From Promethearchaeota archaeon (GTDB lineage: Archaea > Asgardarchaeota > Lokiarchaeia > Sigyniarchaeales > SOKP01), in NCBI GenBank assembly GCA_019057795.1, contig JAHLWS010000077.1:62001-126000 (forward strand): a stretch of 64,000 nucleotides of DNA. Direction: 5' to 3'. Of this stretch, positions 1 to 8,800 are shown in pieces. Both the position numbers and the translations under genes were made by a program. The notes beneath the pieces are model-generated. The model was not told the origin of the DNA and did no database searches. It worked only from the letters and a program-made list of their open reading frames with translations. Numbering within the stretch: the stretch's first letter is position 1; each line of letters opens with the position of its first letter.

Positions 1-1
1 A

Positions 2-1450
2 TCTAATATCTCGGAAACGATCGATGACCTATTAAATGAATTTGAAAAATGGGATAGTCGAAAAAGTGGAAAAATAATAGAAAGTATCGATTTAAGAAGA
101 CCCTTTTTTAGAACAACATCGAAAACCGAATCATCCATTTTAGGAGATTCAAGATTAGGCTCTGCAGGTAAAAAGTTTCTTAGTTTATTGTCTACCCATA
201 AAAGCATTACAAGAAACCGATTTATTAAGGTCTTTGAACTTGAAGCGCTCGTAGATATCGATGATTGGCTATTAGGCCTTCCGAAAGAATTAGGTATTTT
301 TCTTAATGTAAAGGGCGATGTTATAAAATTCGAGCAAAAAGCTTCAGATAAAGCAAAATTGAAATTAGCCGAACATTTTGATGATTGGATTACAGATTCA
401 ATGAATGAGTTGACAAAGATTGATGAATCCGCTGTTAGTAAAGAAATAAGAAGAATACCAAGTATTTTAGGAGATGGTTATCACGATTTTTTTAAAATGG
501 ATATTAAAAAAGAAAAAAGAAAATTTCTTATTCTCCACTTAACAGGTGAAAACCAATTTACGACAAAATCTGATTATGGTGATAGAACTTATACGGCATT
601 TACAGTTAATATGGATGTTAAAAAGAGTGTCTTAGATTTCCAGCCTGATATAATAGAAAAGGCAAAAAAATCAGTTATACAAAGTGAAATTTATCAGAGA
701 AATGGAAAAAGGTATTATTATGTAAGCCCCGCTGGTCGTCATATTAGCCGACTAATTAGAACATCGGAAAAGGATTTTCAAATTAGGTTAAAAAACCTTT
801 TGATTGAAGTGGTACCAGCAGAAAACTTCTCATTTTCAATTCTTTCTCCATCAAGAAAACAAAATATCTTACTTGTATCTTCACCTAGAAAAATGTGTGT
901 TAAGTGTGGTGATATTTTTACACCTGTAATGTGGGATGGGTGGGAAATTAAGTATCTATCAACAAAAAATGTTTATATCTGTGAGGAATGTAATCCAAAA
1001 CTAAAAAAAACTGTTCAAGAAGAAAATGTTAATAGAGCTATGTGTGAGTTAAAAATTAAAAAAGTAATTTCAAAAAAAGCAAAGATAAGAATCTTTTCTA
1101 TATTAAATCTAATACTTCTTCTGGCTGTTGGATTGCCTTTATTATCATATATTTTCCCTATTATTATATTTACTATATTAGAGGTTTATTTATTAATAAA
1201 ATGGAAACTCATCTCTAACCAAATTAAAAATATGAGAACCGAGGAGTCTATTCGAAAAAAAGTGGTTTTAAATAGTGTTAAGCAGTATGATGGAAATTTA
1301 TTAAAAAAAAAATTTATACCTAAATTTTGTAAACAATGTCGTTGGTTTGATAAAAGCGACCAGAAATGTCATGTTGATGAAGAATCAGGAGAGATCTACG
1401 ACCATTTTAATTTAAATGGTGAAAAAGAGTGCTTCGAGCCAAGAAAATAA
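2..1450 (+). CDS. Zinc-binding membrane protein of unknown function, 5' end outside window
   Basis: The frame is open from the first bases of the window, so the gene begins upstream; a TTG at 188 is only an internal codon and about 62 further residues precede it. The visible part has an alpha/beta-looking soluble N-terminal region, then a zinc-ribbon pattern (CVKC, about 25 residues, CEEC; nt 896-995), then two hydrophobic segments (about nt 1085-1215) separated by a short turn, and finally a second cysteine cluster (FCKQC, CHV, ECF; nt 1327-1435). The arrangement suggests a membrane protein with both metal-binding parts on the cytosolic side. I do not recognise the family. The reading frame is intact to its stop and the codon use resembles the neighbours. 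Confidence 0.75.
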   Translation, partial: SNISETIDDLLNEFEKWDSRKSGKIIESIDLRRPFFRTTSKTESSILGDSRLGSAGKKFLSLLSTHKSITRNRFIKVFELEALVDIDDWLLGLPKELGIFLNVKGDVIKFEQKASDKAKLKLAEHFDDWITDSMNELTKIDESAVSKEIRRIPSILGDGYHDFFKMDIKKEKRKFLILHLTGENQFTTKSDYGDRTYTAFTVNMDVKKSVLDFQPDIIEKAKKSVIQSEIYQRNGKRYYYVSPAGRHISRLIRTSEKDFQIRLKNLLIEVVPAENFSFSILSPSRKQNILLVSSPRKMCVKCGDIFTPVMWDGWEIKYLSTKNVYICEECNPKLKKTVQEENVNRAMCELKIKKVISKKAKIRIFSILNLILLLAVGLPLLSYIFPIIIFTILEVYLLIKWKLISNQIKNMRTEESIRKKVVLNSVKQYDGNLLKKKFIPKFCKQCRWFDKSDQKCHVDEESGEIYDHFNLNGEKECFEPRK

Positions 1451-1505
1451 TTAATTGAAGAAAAGTTTGAAAGTTTCTGATAGAATAAGGATAACAAAAA
1501 GTTAA

Positions 1506-1637
1506 TATGTTATCCCGGAAATTGTTTTTAAAATCAAGGGCTTAGAAACTTTAAGCTTAAGTGCTAATCGGCTAAAAAATATTCCAGAGGAAATTTCTAC
1601 TCCATATTTTCTCTTTTTAAATCAATCAATTGCATAG
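1506..1637 (+). pseudogene. Leucine-rich repeat relic
   Basis: A short open stretch with no usable start reads VIPEIVFKIKGLE followed by TLSLSANRLKNIPEEIS, which fits the leucine-rich repeat consensus (L..L.L..N.L..IP..I) over about one and a half repeats, then ends at TAG. No further repeats are visible on either side. LRR proteins, often fused to small GTPases, are common in Asgard genomes, so this is most simply the tail of a decayed LRR gene. The alternative is chance similarity, but the spacing of Leu, Asn and Pro fits well. Confidence 0.5.
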
Positions 1638-1678
1638 ACGAGAAAGAAATTGTATCCATATCTCAAAGAAATTTAGTA

Positions 1679-2764
1679 TTATTTTTTTCCATTTCCACTC
1701 ATTTCCCATTTTTTATATTGGTCCATCAGGTTATCAATCTCAGCAAGATTTGACTGCAGATTAAACGCAACAGATTTTGTACTATCGAAGTATTTAGCAT
1801 AAATCTCATCATTTGAAATCATTTCCTTTACTGTTAGTATTATTAAATCTTCCCTTTCGTTTACTTCTTCCACGATTTCTATTATTTGTAGCCTTGCAAA
1901 CTGTGTTCCCAGAGTTAAAATTGTATTCTTAATCTTAGCAATTTTTGTTTGTTGAATCAGATCTTTTATCATTTTAGTCTGATCATTTTTCTTGGCATAA
2001 TTGTTAATCTCTTTTACTTTTGATAAAGCGTCATTAAGAAGAGTTATCGATTGATTATGTTCTCTTTTTTGTTGATCTGCTTGTGTTATAATACTATTAA
2101 TTTCTGTAATATGGATCTGATCAAGCTCTTGTTCACATTTGCTTAATTTAAATTTAATTTCTTTTCTAAATTTCATATCTTGTCTAGAACACTCAATACT
2201 AACTGCCTTTTTAAACAGTTCACGTGCTTCTTCATAGTTTTGTTTGTTAAATTTAGCTAATCCTTGTTCGTACAAACTCTTTACGTTAGCGATTTGAAGG
2301 CTTTTTTGGAAAAAATTAAGGATTTTCGTATCATAGTATTCTCCGTCTCCGTTATCTTTTAGTGGAGTTTCATTTAATGCTTTTTTAGTTATTTTAATGC
2401 CAAGATCTGGATCTTCCCAGAATTCTTCTACTAAATCCTTTACAATTTCAGTGGTTAAATTTTCAAAATTGAAATACTTAGAGGAGTTTTCCATGTATTG
2501 TATATATGGAATATCTAACAACCAATTATCCATACTCTCTCGTACAAACTGAATGAAATGAAAGTCATAATTAGTAAAACCTATAAACGTTTCCACTCGT
2601 AATTTATCAATTTCTTTTAATGCTTCACTTAAAGTTATGAATTCCTTAAAGTTGGAAGTATCGATATGCATCGAAGTATCGATATACATTTTGAATTTTT
2701 TATGCCATTTTTCAGTATGTAATTGGCCACGCAGTGTTTCATTTGGTCTCTGCGACTTTTCCAT
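1679..2764 (-). CDS. TPR and PCI-like winged-helix protein
   Basis: This 361-residue protein has no signal peptide or membrane helix. Residues about 160-215 form a TPR-like helical hairpin (SLYEQGLAKFNKQNYEEARELF is the typical pattern, shown here in part), followed by a helical stretch (220-290) and a C-terminal winged-helix segment of PCI type (290-345: a run of Ile/Leu, then EIYAKYF and SVAF). The combination of TPR-like helices capped by a PCI winged helix is that of proteasome-lid, COP9 and eIF3 subunits, and such proteins recur in Asgard archaea. A scaffold role is inferred; no partner is visible. A decayed second copy of the C-terminus lies just upstream (2980-3210). Confidence 0.65.
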   Translation of the reverse strand: MEKSQRPNETLRGQLHTEKWHKKFKMYIDTSMHIDTSNFKEFITLSEALKEIDKLRVETFIGFTNYDFHFIQFVRESMDNWLLDIPYIQYMENSSKYFNFENLTTEIVKDLVEEFWEDPDLGIKITKKALNETPLKDNGDGEYYDTKILNFFQKSLQIANVKSLYEQGLAKFNKQNYEEARELFKKAVSIECSRQDMKFRKEIKFKLSKCEQELDQIHITEINSIITQADQQKREHNQSITLLNDALSKVKEINNYAKKNDQTKMIKDLIQQTKIAKIKNTILTLGTQFARLQIIEIVEEVNEREDLIILTVKEMISNDEIYAKYFDSTKSVAFNLQSNLAEIDNLMDQYKKWEMSGNGKK

Positions 2765-2979
2765 ATTTGAATAATAATTCCTTAGTAGGTTGTCTTTCTC
2801 TTCTTTTGAAATTTTAAATACTCTTTTTTTTAATTTCTTTACTATGTCTAGTTTTATTTATTAATATTATATAATAAAAATTTAATGTTGCACTATGATT
2901 CTATGAATGACTTAAATTTTCAATTCAGTCTCACCTTCTAAGATTTATGAGTTTTTCTTTATTAATAATTTTTCTTTCA

Positions 2980-3210
2980 TTACTTCTTTCCAAATTCCTT
3001 ATCTTCCCATTCTTTATAGGTTGTCATTAATTTGTCAATCTCGTTAATATTCGCTTGTTGATCAAAAGCTACTGATTTGCTGCTCTCGAAATATTCTGCA
3101 TAAATTTCCTTATCATCTATCATACTATTAACCACCTCTACTATTAAATCTTGATTATTTATTTTAGATTTTTCTCCAATTTCCTCTATTGATAGTATCT
3201 TACATCTCCC
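2980..3210 (-). pseudogene. Decayed copy of the PCI C-terminus
   Basis: Read on the minus strand, this stretch encodes EIYAEYFESSKSVAF, then EIDKLMTTYKEWE and ends FGKK-stop, closely matching the end of the intact TPR/PCI protein next door (EIYAKYFDSTKSVAF, EIDNLMDQYKKWE, GKK). No start codon or TPR part is present. Just upstream, about 3205-3297, another frame gives LNAGILEERRGVSRLSLKFF, so at least one frameshift or fusion has occurred there. The region is therefore the debris of a tandem paralogue. Confidence 0.7.
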
Positions 3211-3387
3211 AATGCATCATAATGTTCTTTAAAAAACTTTAGACTTAATCTTGACACTCCTCTGCGTTCTTCTAGAATCCCAGCATTCAGTACAGAGTGA
3301 ATTAAAATTCATGCCTTTCTCCTCTTAAAAATTTAAAATTAACTTTTTATTAGGTTGAATTGTTTTATCAGAATAATAACAGGATTA

Positions 3388-4284
3388 TTAACCCTTTAAT
3401 CTCCACGCGTTTTTTCCATTTTTTAAACCATCTTCGATCAATTTTAAGCTAACTAATTCATTCAACTTATCTAATAATGCAATTGCAAACCATCTACTTG
3501 TAATTCTATTATTATTAATAATATCAAGAATTGTCTGATCCTCGATTGATAATAGACTTAGAGCGTGTTCTTTTGAAATATCCTCAAATTCTATTATCAT
3601 GTCATGGACAAGTTTTGATTTTTCAGAAGAAATTGGAATTGAAGAATTATCAAATCCAGAGTTATTTTCATCATTACTTACGCGAGAATTAGCATATTCT
3701 TCATAATCAGAATTGTTCAATGGTACAACGTTAATCTCTTCTTGTCTTGGAACATTATTTCTTCTGTTTAATCTTCTAGTAAGGTTTTCCTCTTCATACC
3801 TTCTTATATCGTCCTCAGTAAGTGGTAATTTAAAATTATTATTGAAAGCATTAAAAAAATCTTCATAGTTCTCAATGCTATAATTATCTTCGATAAATTC
3901 CACCATATTGTTCCGTAAAAGATACTTATAGAATTTTCTACCGTAACTAGTAAGTGCACAATACAATGCCGGTATAGAATGCATTGATTTTTTCCAGTTT
4001 TTTCTCGGTCTTACCCTAATTAAATAGTTATTTCTAGAAACTTTATTTGAGGGATTATTTGCTAACTTTAAACAATCGATTTCTCTGTCCTTAAGAATTC
4101 CTCTTGGATCGAAGGAAGTAATCTTTTTCCCTCTTTGTTTTATGTGGTTCCAAGACCCTCTTCGACAGATGAAATATAACAAATCTGATTTTTGAACTAA
4201 TAACCTATAAAGCAATTTTTCCAAGTCAGCATCCTCTTTTTTATTCAAACTTTCGATTATTTTTTCCGTGCTATGCTCTACCAT
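3388..4284 (-). CDS. Hypothetical protein with C-terminal helical domain
   Basis: I do not recognise this 298-residue protein. Its N-terminal half (1-170) is rich in basic and aromatic residues and looks folded. Residues about 165-225 are polar, Asn- and Glu-rich and probably disordered. The last 75 residues (SIEDQTILDIINNNRIT, then ALLDKLNELVSLKLIEDG) look like a small winged-helix module ending in the usual wing-like hairpin. It has no cysteine motifs, signal peptide or membrane helix. It is followed upstream on the same strand by a wHTH regulator with only 29 nt between them, so the two are probably co-transcribed, regulator first. Confidence 0.6.
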   Translation of the reverse strand: MVEHSTEKIIESLNKKEDADLEKLLYRLLVQKSDLLYFICRRGSWNHIKQRGKKITSFDPRGILKDREIDCLKLANNPSNKVSRNNYLIRVRPRKNWKKSMHSIPALYCALTSYGRKFYKYLLRNNMVEFIEDNYSIENYEDFFNAFNNNFKLPLTEDDIRRYEEENLTRRLNRRNNVPRQEEINVVPLNNSDYEEYANSRVSNDENNSGFDNSSIPISSEKSKLVHDMIIEFEDISKEHALSLLSIEDQTILDIINNNRITSRWFAIALLDKLNELVSLKLIEDGLKNGKNAWRLKG

Positions 4285-4313
4285 AATTTATTCACTATGT
4301 GTATTTGATTGTT

Positions 4314-4880
4314 TTAAGTATGCTCTCTAACTTTCGATTTCTCAGGTGAATCTGAAATTAGAGCTCTTAAAAAAGGATATTCTATTATTGATTTGACGCG
4401 ATCATACATATATTCTTCCAAGTTCCTGAAGAAATCAGTATTGATATCCTTCTGAGACTTTAATTGATCAAGATATTCTTTAATTAGTATTATTATGTTT
4501 GGTATGATATCATACTTAAATTTAGCAATTTCATCTCTCATTATTTCTAAGGAAACATCATTCTCAATGGAATTTTTGCAAAACTTTTTTAAAAATTCCA
4601 TAATATCACGCTTAATAAAAAAGAGAAATTCATTCAAACTATCAGTGCTACGATAATTTATTAGGGAATGATTATTTTCCCCCTCCTGTTTTCCATCCCT
4701 TATAATTAGATTTTCCTCTTCCAATTTCCCTAAAAATTTATAAAGCGTACTTTGTGGAAAACCGAATTTTTTCTTTAATTTTTCAGCGGTACATTTTCCG
4801 CTTTCACTGAAAAATTTTAAAGTTAGTAGTTTTAGAAAGCTTCTTTTTAATTCAACTCTAACTTTCTTAGTAAACATCAT
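4314..4880 (-). CDS. Winged-helix transcriptional regulator
   Basis: This 188-residue protein begins with a winged helix-turn-helix (residues about 10-75): helix LKLLTLKFFSESG, recognition region AEKLKKKFGFPQSTLYKFL, then a wing ending in IIRDGKQEGENN. The remaining 110 residues are helical and could dimerise. This is the layout of MarR/PadR/TrmB-like archaeal regulators, but the subfamily cannot be assigned and no ligand domain is recognised. The start ATG at 4880 is preceded by another possible Met codon two positions inside. It probably heads a two-gene operon with the hypothetical protein downstream. Confidence 0.65.
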   Translation of the reverse strand: MMFTKKVRVELKRSFLKLLTLKFFSESGKCTAEKLKKKFGFPQSTLYKFLGKLEEENLIIRDGKQEGENNHSLINYRSTDSLNEFLFFIKRDIMEFLKKFCKNSIENDVSLEIMRDEIAKFKYDIIPNIIILIKEYLDQLKSQKDINTDFFRNLEEYMYDRVKSIIEYPFLRALISDSPEKSKVREHT

Positions 4881-5508
4881 ACATTTATTTTCTAGCCGAA
4901 TCTATTTAAAGAAAAAGATAAAAAAAAGTTATCAGTTACTTTAAAGAAACTCTGAATCACACCTCAACAAGAGAGCATGGAATGCATTTTAAGCATAAAA
5001 GAATAAAGCTTGATCAACATTTTGGAAATTACCAGCAACTTTGGGACCAGGATTACGGTGTTTCTTAAGAAAACCAGATATCGAAAGATTTAAAACTCTT
5101 CATAAAGTTTTGAAACTACCCTAATATTGCTAAATCAGAATTTGATCATAAAATCTTTTTTGATTTTTACAAAGAATAAAAATTCTCAAAGTGGAGAATT
5201 TCATATTTAAATATAGAACTCCTTAGTTCTTTGATAATATTAATATATTGTACAATTATCAAAGGTCTTGTCTTTAATATTTTAGAAATGGAAGGTTTAG
5301 AGTTCAGCGCTGCGCATCGTAAGTTTTCTGGGGGGTGTATGCAAACTGAAAGAGATGGAACTCAAAAAACGCGAGGGATCTATATTTTTGGAAACTCAAG
5401 ATTTTATCTTTTCTTTAAATACTTACGAAATCTTAAGATGGGAAATTATAAAATTTTATTGAAATATACCAAGAACGATAAAAATTACCAAATGGGGAGT
5501 AATTTAAA
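4881..5508. other. Intergenic region upstream of the giant gene
   Basis: There is no convincing gene here. Short broken frames occur (for example KRIKLDQHFGNYQQLWDQDY near 4985-5065) but none has a matching start and context. A TTG-initiated frame at 5231-5512 ends with TGA overlapping the ATG at 5509, but its composition does not look protein-like. A good archaeal TATA-like box lies at 5206-5213. The region probably holds the promoter and a long leader of the giant gene. Confidence 0.4.
5206..5213 (+). promoter_or_regulatory. TATA-box-like element ahead of giant gene
   Basis: The octamer TTTAAATA lies in a TTTAAATATAG context and resembles the archaeal box A. Transcription would start near 5232-5238, giving a leader of about 270 nt before the ATG at 5509. 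Background AT content is high, so this is a candidate only. Confidence 0.35.
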
Positions 5509-5877
5509 ATGAAAGTTAATAATCATCGATCTTTTTTTTCAAAAAACGATCTCGCTATTTCAGGTCAAAAACAAGGTGAAAGTAGTTCCCTTAAAAAAGA
5601 TGGGTGCGAAAAAACTTATGAATTCCAAGTTTTTTACAATGGAGGGGTTTCTACTGAGAGAATAACCGTAGAATCCCCTATACAAAGGTTTGTACCTGAT
5701 TTCGAAGTAACCAGATACGAAGAATCTTGCGATTACGCGATTAAATACGATAAAGAATCATGCTTTAAAGATTTTCAAAAAGAGGAAAAACTTCCTACAG
5801 TAGAAAAAAAAAAGTTTCGTTTGATAATGTATTGGATAAATTCTACTTCGGTAACTATGAAGACCCATTTTCTTTGA
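5509..5877 (+). CDS. Probable N-terminal segment of the giant protein, in the adjacent frame
   Basis: An ATG with an upstream GGGGAG purine stretch opens a 122-residue frame. Its first about 102 residues look like real protein (for example YEFQVFYNGGVSTERITVE), but the part after 5813 overlaps the giant frame and becomes unconvincing. At 5804-5813 there is a run of ten A. Moving back one base within that run joins this frame to the giant one and gives a natural continuation (VEKKK then VSFDNVLDKFYFGNYEDPF). I therefore interpret it as the true cytosolic N-terminus of the giant protein, separated by a -1 shift: a homopolymer sequencing error, a real mutation, or slippage by polymerase or ribosome. 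As a stand-alone small protein it would make less sense. Confidence 0.5.
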   Translation: MKVNNHRSFFSKNDLAISGQKQGESSSLKKDGCEKTYEFQVFYNGGVSTERITVESPIQRFVPDFEVTRYEESCDYAIKYDKESCFKDFQKEEKLPTVEKKKFRLIMYWINSTSVTMKTHFL

Positions 5878-8800
5878 AACCAAAGTCGAATAATAAAAAT
5901 CATCTAACCTTGAAGGTTGTTGATATAAATTCCAATACATCACAACTGAATGAAAAGAAGCAAAAACTCGATAAAAATTCTAATAAAAAATTAAGATTTG
6001 AAAAGGGGAAAAAAACACTTCTTATATTAATAAAATGCTGTTTAGTATTTTGTTGTATTGGATTTCTTGTTTACATATTAACGCTAAGTTATTCTTCAAA
6101 CACTGTTGTTTCCAACAATAATTCAGGGATTTTTATTTTTATGATATTTGCTTTCGCGAGTTTATCATTAAGTTTATTTTTAAATAGTAATAAAAGAAAA
6201 AAAGGAAGTGCACTATGGATTTTCCTATTTTTAATCTTAGGAGCATCAATTTATAATTATTGGTTATTTTATCCGCTCCAAATATTACTAATTCCTATAA
6301 CTATAATTCTTATTTACACTCTACTTTATACGCGGAAGAATAATAGGAACAATAGAAAATTGCGACCGGTATCCCTTATAGCGATTTTTCTGATTGGGTT
6401 GCCATTATTTCTTTCTATACCTTCATTAATCGGTATTAATACTCCTGATTATCAATTCGGAAAAATTAATCCGGGTGATAGAATAGAAATAGAATCCTCA
6501 ATAGATCCTGCTAAGTTACAATATTATTCAAACTTTGACGAATTTGAACTTACAATTAACGATTTATTTGTTACTCGTTGTGCGATTTCTCCTAAATTTG
6601 GCGCTGCATCAACCGTTCAAGTTCGCCTTATACCTCAAGATGTCTCGGATGTGGAAGGGTATTATGTAAGAGATCATTATGATGTCGGTTCTGATTATAT
6701 TGTTGGTCCAAAATCTAATTTCTCTATGTATACTAATATACCACTAAATACATTAGACTTATTGCCCGGGTCCTATAAAGCTCAAATCGCATACAGTGAA
6801 CTTACAGTGGGGGGATTCAAAACTTCTGAACCTCAAGAATATACTATTAGCTTAGAAAAAGATAATCTGAAAGCCGTACCCTACGAAGATTTTGGTCTCG
6901 AAGTAGAATATGGTTCGGTTTATACGATCAAGCAAAATAATTCGTGGAATATCGTATTCTCAGGAAAGATCGTTAATTCCTTGCATGAAGCCGTACCTGT
7001 TCAGAATTTAAGCTTATATATTGAAGAATACGATAAATTTGTAAAGGTTGCAATGGTTAATACCGATGAAAATGCTCACTTTTATTACAATCATACTATA
7101 TATGGCTCAATGGAAACAAATCTACTTGTGAAGGTTGAATCTAATGCGGAACATGCCCGTTACAAGAAATTGGAGCATATTGAGTATGCGGGAATCGAGT
7201 ACAAGACTGATAAGTTTTACTTCACTCCTGATGGAGATGACGCGGATTCGTTTCCTGATTGGCCATTTTCTCTGTACGATCTTCTTTTTGCTTTACAATC
7301 AGCAGAATTACATGAAATGCCACATCAGTGGGATGATTTTGAACTAGGAATGAACGATGAAACTCTAAGTACAGGAGATTTAGAGTATGATGACGGTAAT
7401 GAAAACCATATATATGCTTATGGTGAATTTCAAGCATCTCTATGGGCTATAGTAACATGGAAGCCAAGCGGAACCGTAGAGTCGATGGATTATTTGCATT
7501 ATGCTTATAGAATGGATGCACAATATCAAAATTTTTATATTTACAACTGGAATACTTCAGCATATGAAGACATTACTGCATTTCCTAATAGTGGAAGTGT
7601 TACTCTTACCCCTGAATATTATGACGAAGATTATTACGTGAAAGTTAGATTTTTTGCAAGTACGGGAGGAATTCCTGTATTGAGTTCATCCAACCCACAC
7701 ACAGCATCTCCTGGTGGGGTCGAAGCCGACTTATGGATCGATCAACTGCGTATTGATTATACCGGAGATCCTACTCCACCCCCTCCACCAGAACCACTCG
7801 CATTCTGTGCTGAATTTGACGATGGTTCTGGAATTTATACGTATGATTCGGTAAATAATTTTGAAGGAATTTTGCATGGGAACGCCTTATGGACAAATGG
7901 TATGTACGGTACGTATTGTCTTTCTTTTGACGGAGATGGAACAGTTTATGTTCCAGAGGTTATAGGAACCACGATTTATACGACTTATGCAGATGTATCC
8001 TATAAAGAGAAATCTGGACTAGTGAAATCTGTGGAGCATGTAGAACTTATACTGACAGGTACATCTAATTCATATCAGTTAACGAAATTTCAAAATATCG
8101 ATAATTGTATACCATTTGTCACCATGAAACAAGATGTTGGAGATGACTGGGATAATATTCCGTGTGATGTGTATTTTACAAATACTGGTACTCCAACGGT
8201 ACACGCAGAACGAGCAGGGTCGTTGAATAGTGTTACTCTCAGCATATATATTGTTGAATTTGACGAAACTAGAGTTAATGTGCAAAGCGGCTCATTTTCC
8301 TCGTCTGGAACAACTTCAGATCCAACTATTAATGAGGTTGATCTTTCTAAAGCTGTGCCACTAGCGTATTATAAGGTAGATGGCGGAGATGATGATTGGG
8401 ACGGGGCGATGGTATCCACAGATTTTTTAGATAGCACAACAATTCACATGGAAAGGGACCAATCAAGCGGTACGATGAGCGGGCATTATTACGTGTTCGA
8501 AACCCAAGGTTCGGGATTTTCCGTACAAAAAGCAGAATTGAGCATGTCAACAAGCGACGGCTATGATACGGCGACGATCAATTCGATTGACATGTCAAAA
8601 TCGTTTATTGTATCCTCCTATGAAGCTGCTGTTATGAATGATGATAGTGAAGATGCTGCCGTAGATGTATGGCTGAACTCTCCAACAGAAGTTCGGGCAG
8701 AACGGCATTCTGAATCGTATTATTCTGGAGCAATACCTACAATTAATGTATTTGTAGTTACATTTAGTGGAAATGAAAGTGTGCAGCGCGGAGACTTTAC

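Noticed and set aside
4980..5070. Possible coding relic KRIKLDQHFGNYQQLWDQ
   Set aside because: Too short, no recognisable family and no continuation on either side.
5231..5512. TTG-started 93-codon frame whose TGA overlaps the ATG at 5509
   Set aside because: No domain, poor composition and no ribosome site; more likely the leader of the giant gene. The AAHR motif resembles pterin synthase only by chance.
7771..7795. Possible CRISPR or microsatellite around the CCACCCCCTCCACCA stretch
   Set aside because: It is the coding sequence of a Pro-rich linker; there are no spaced direct repeats, and no cas genes occur in the window.
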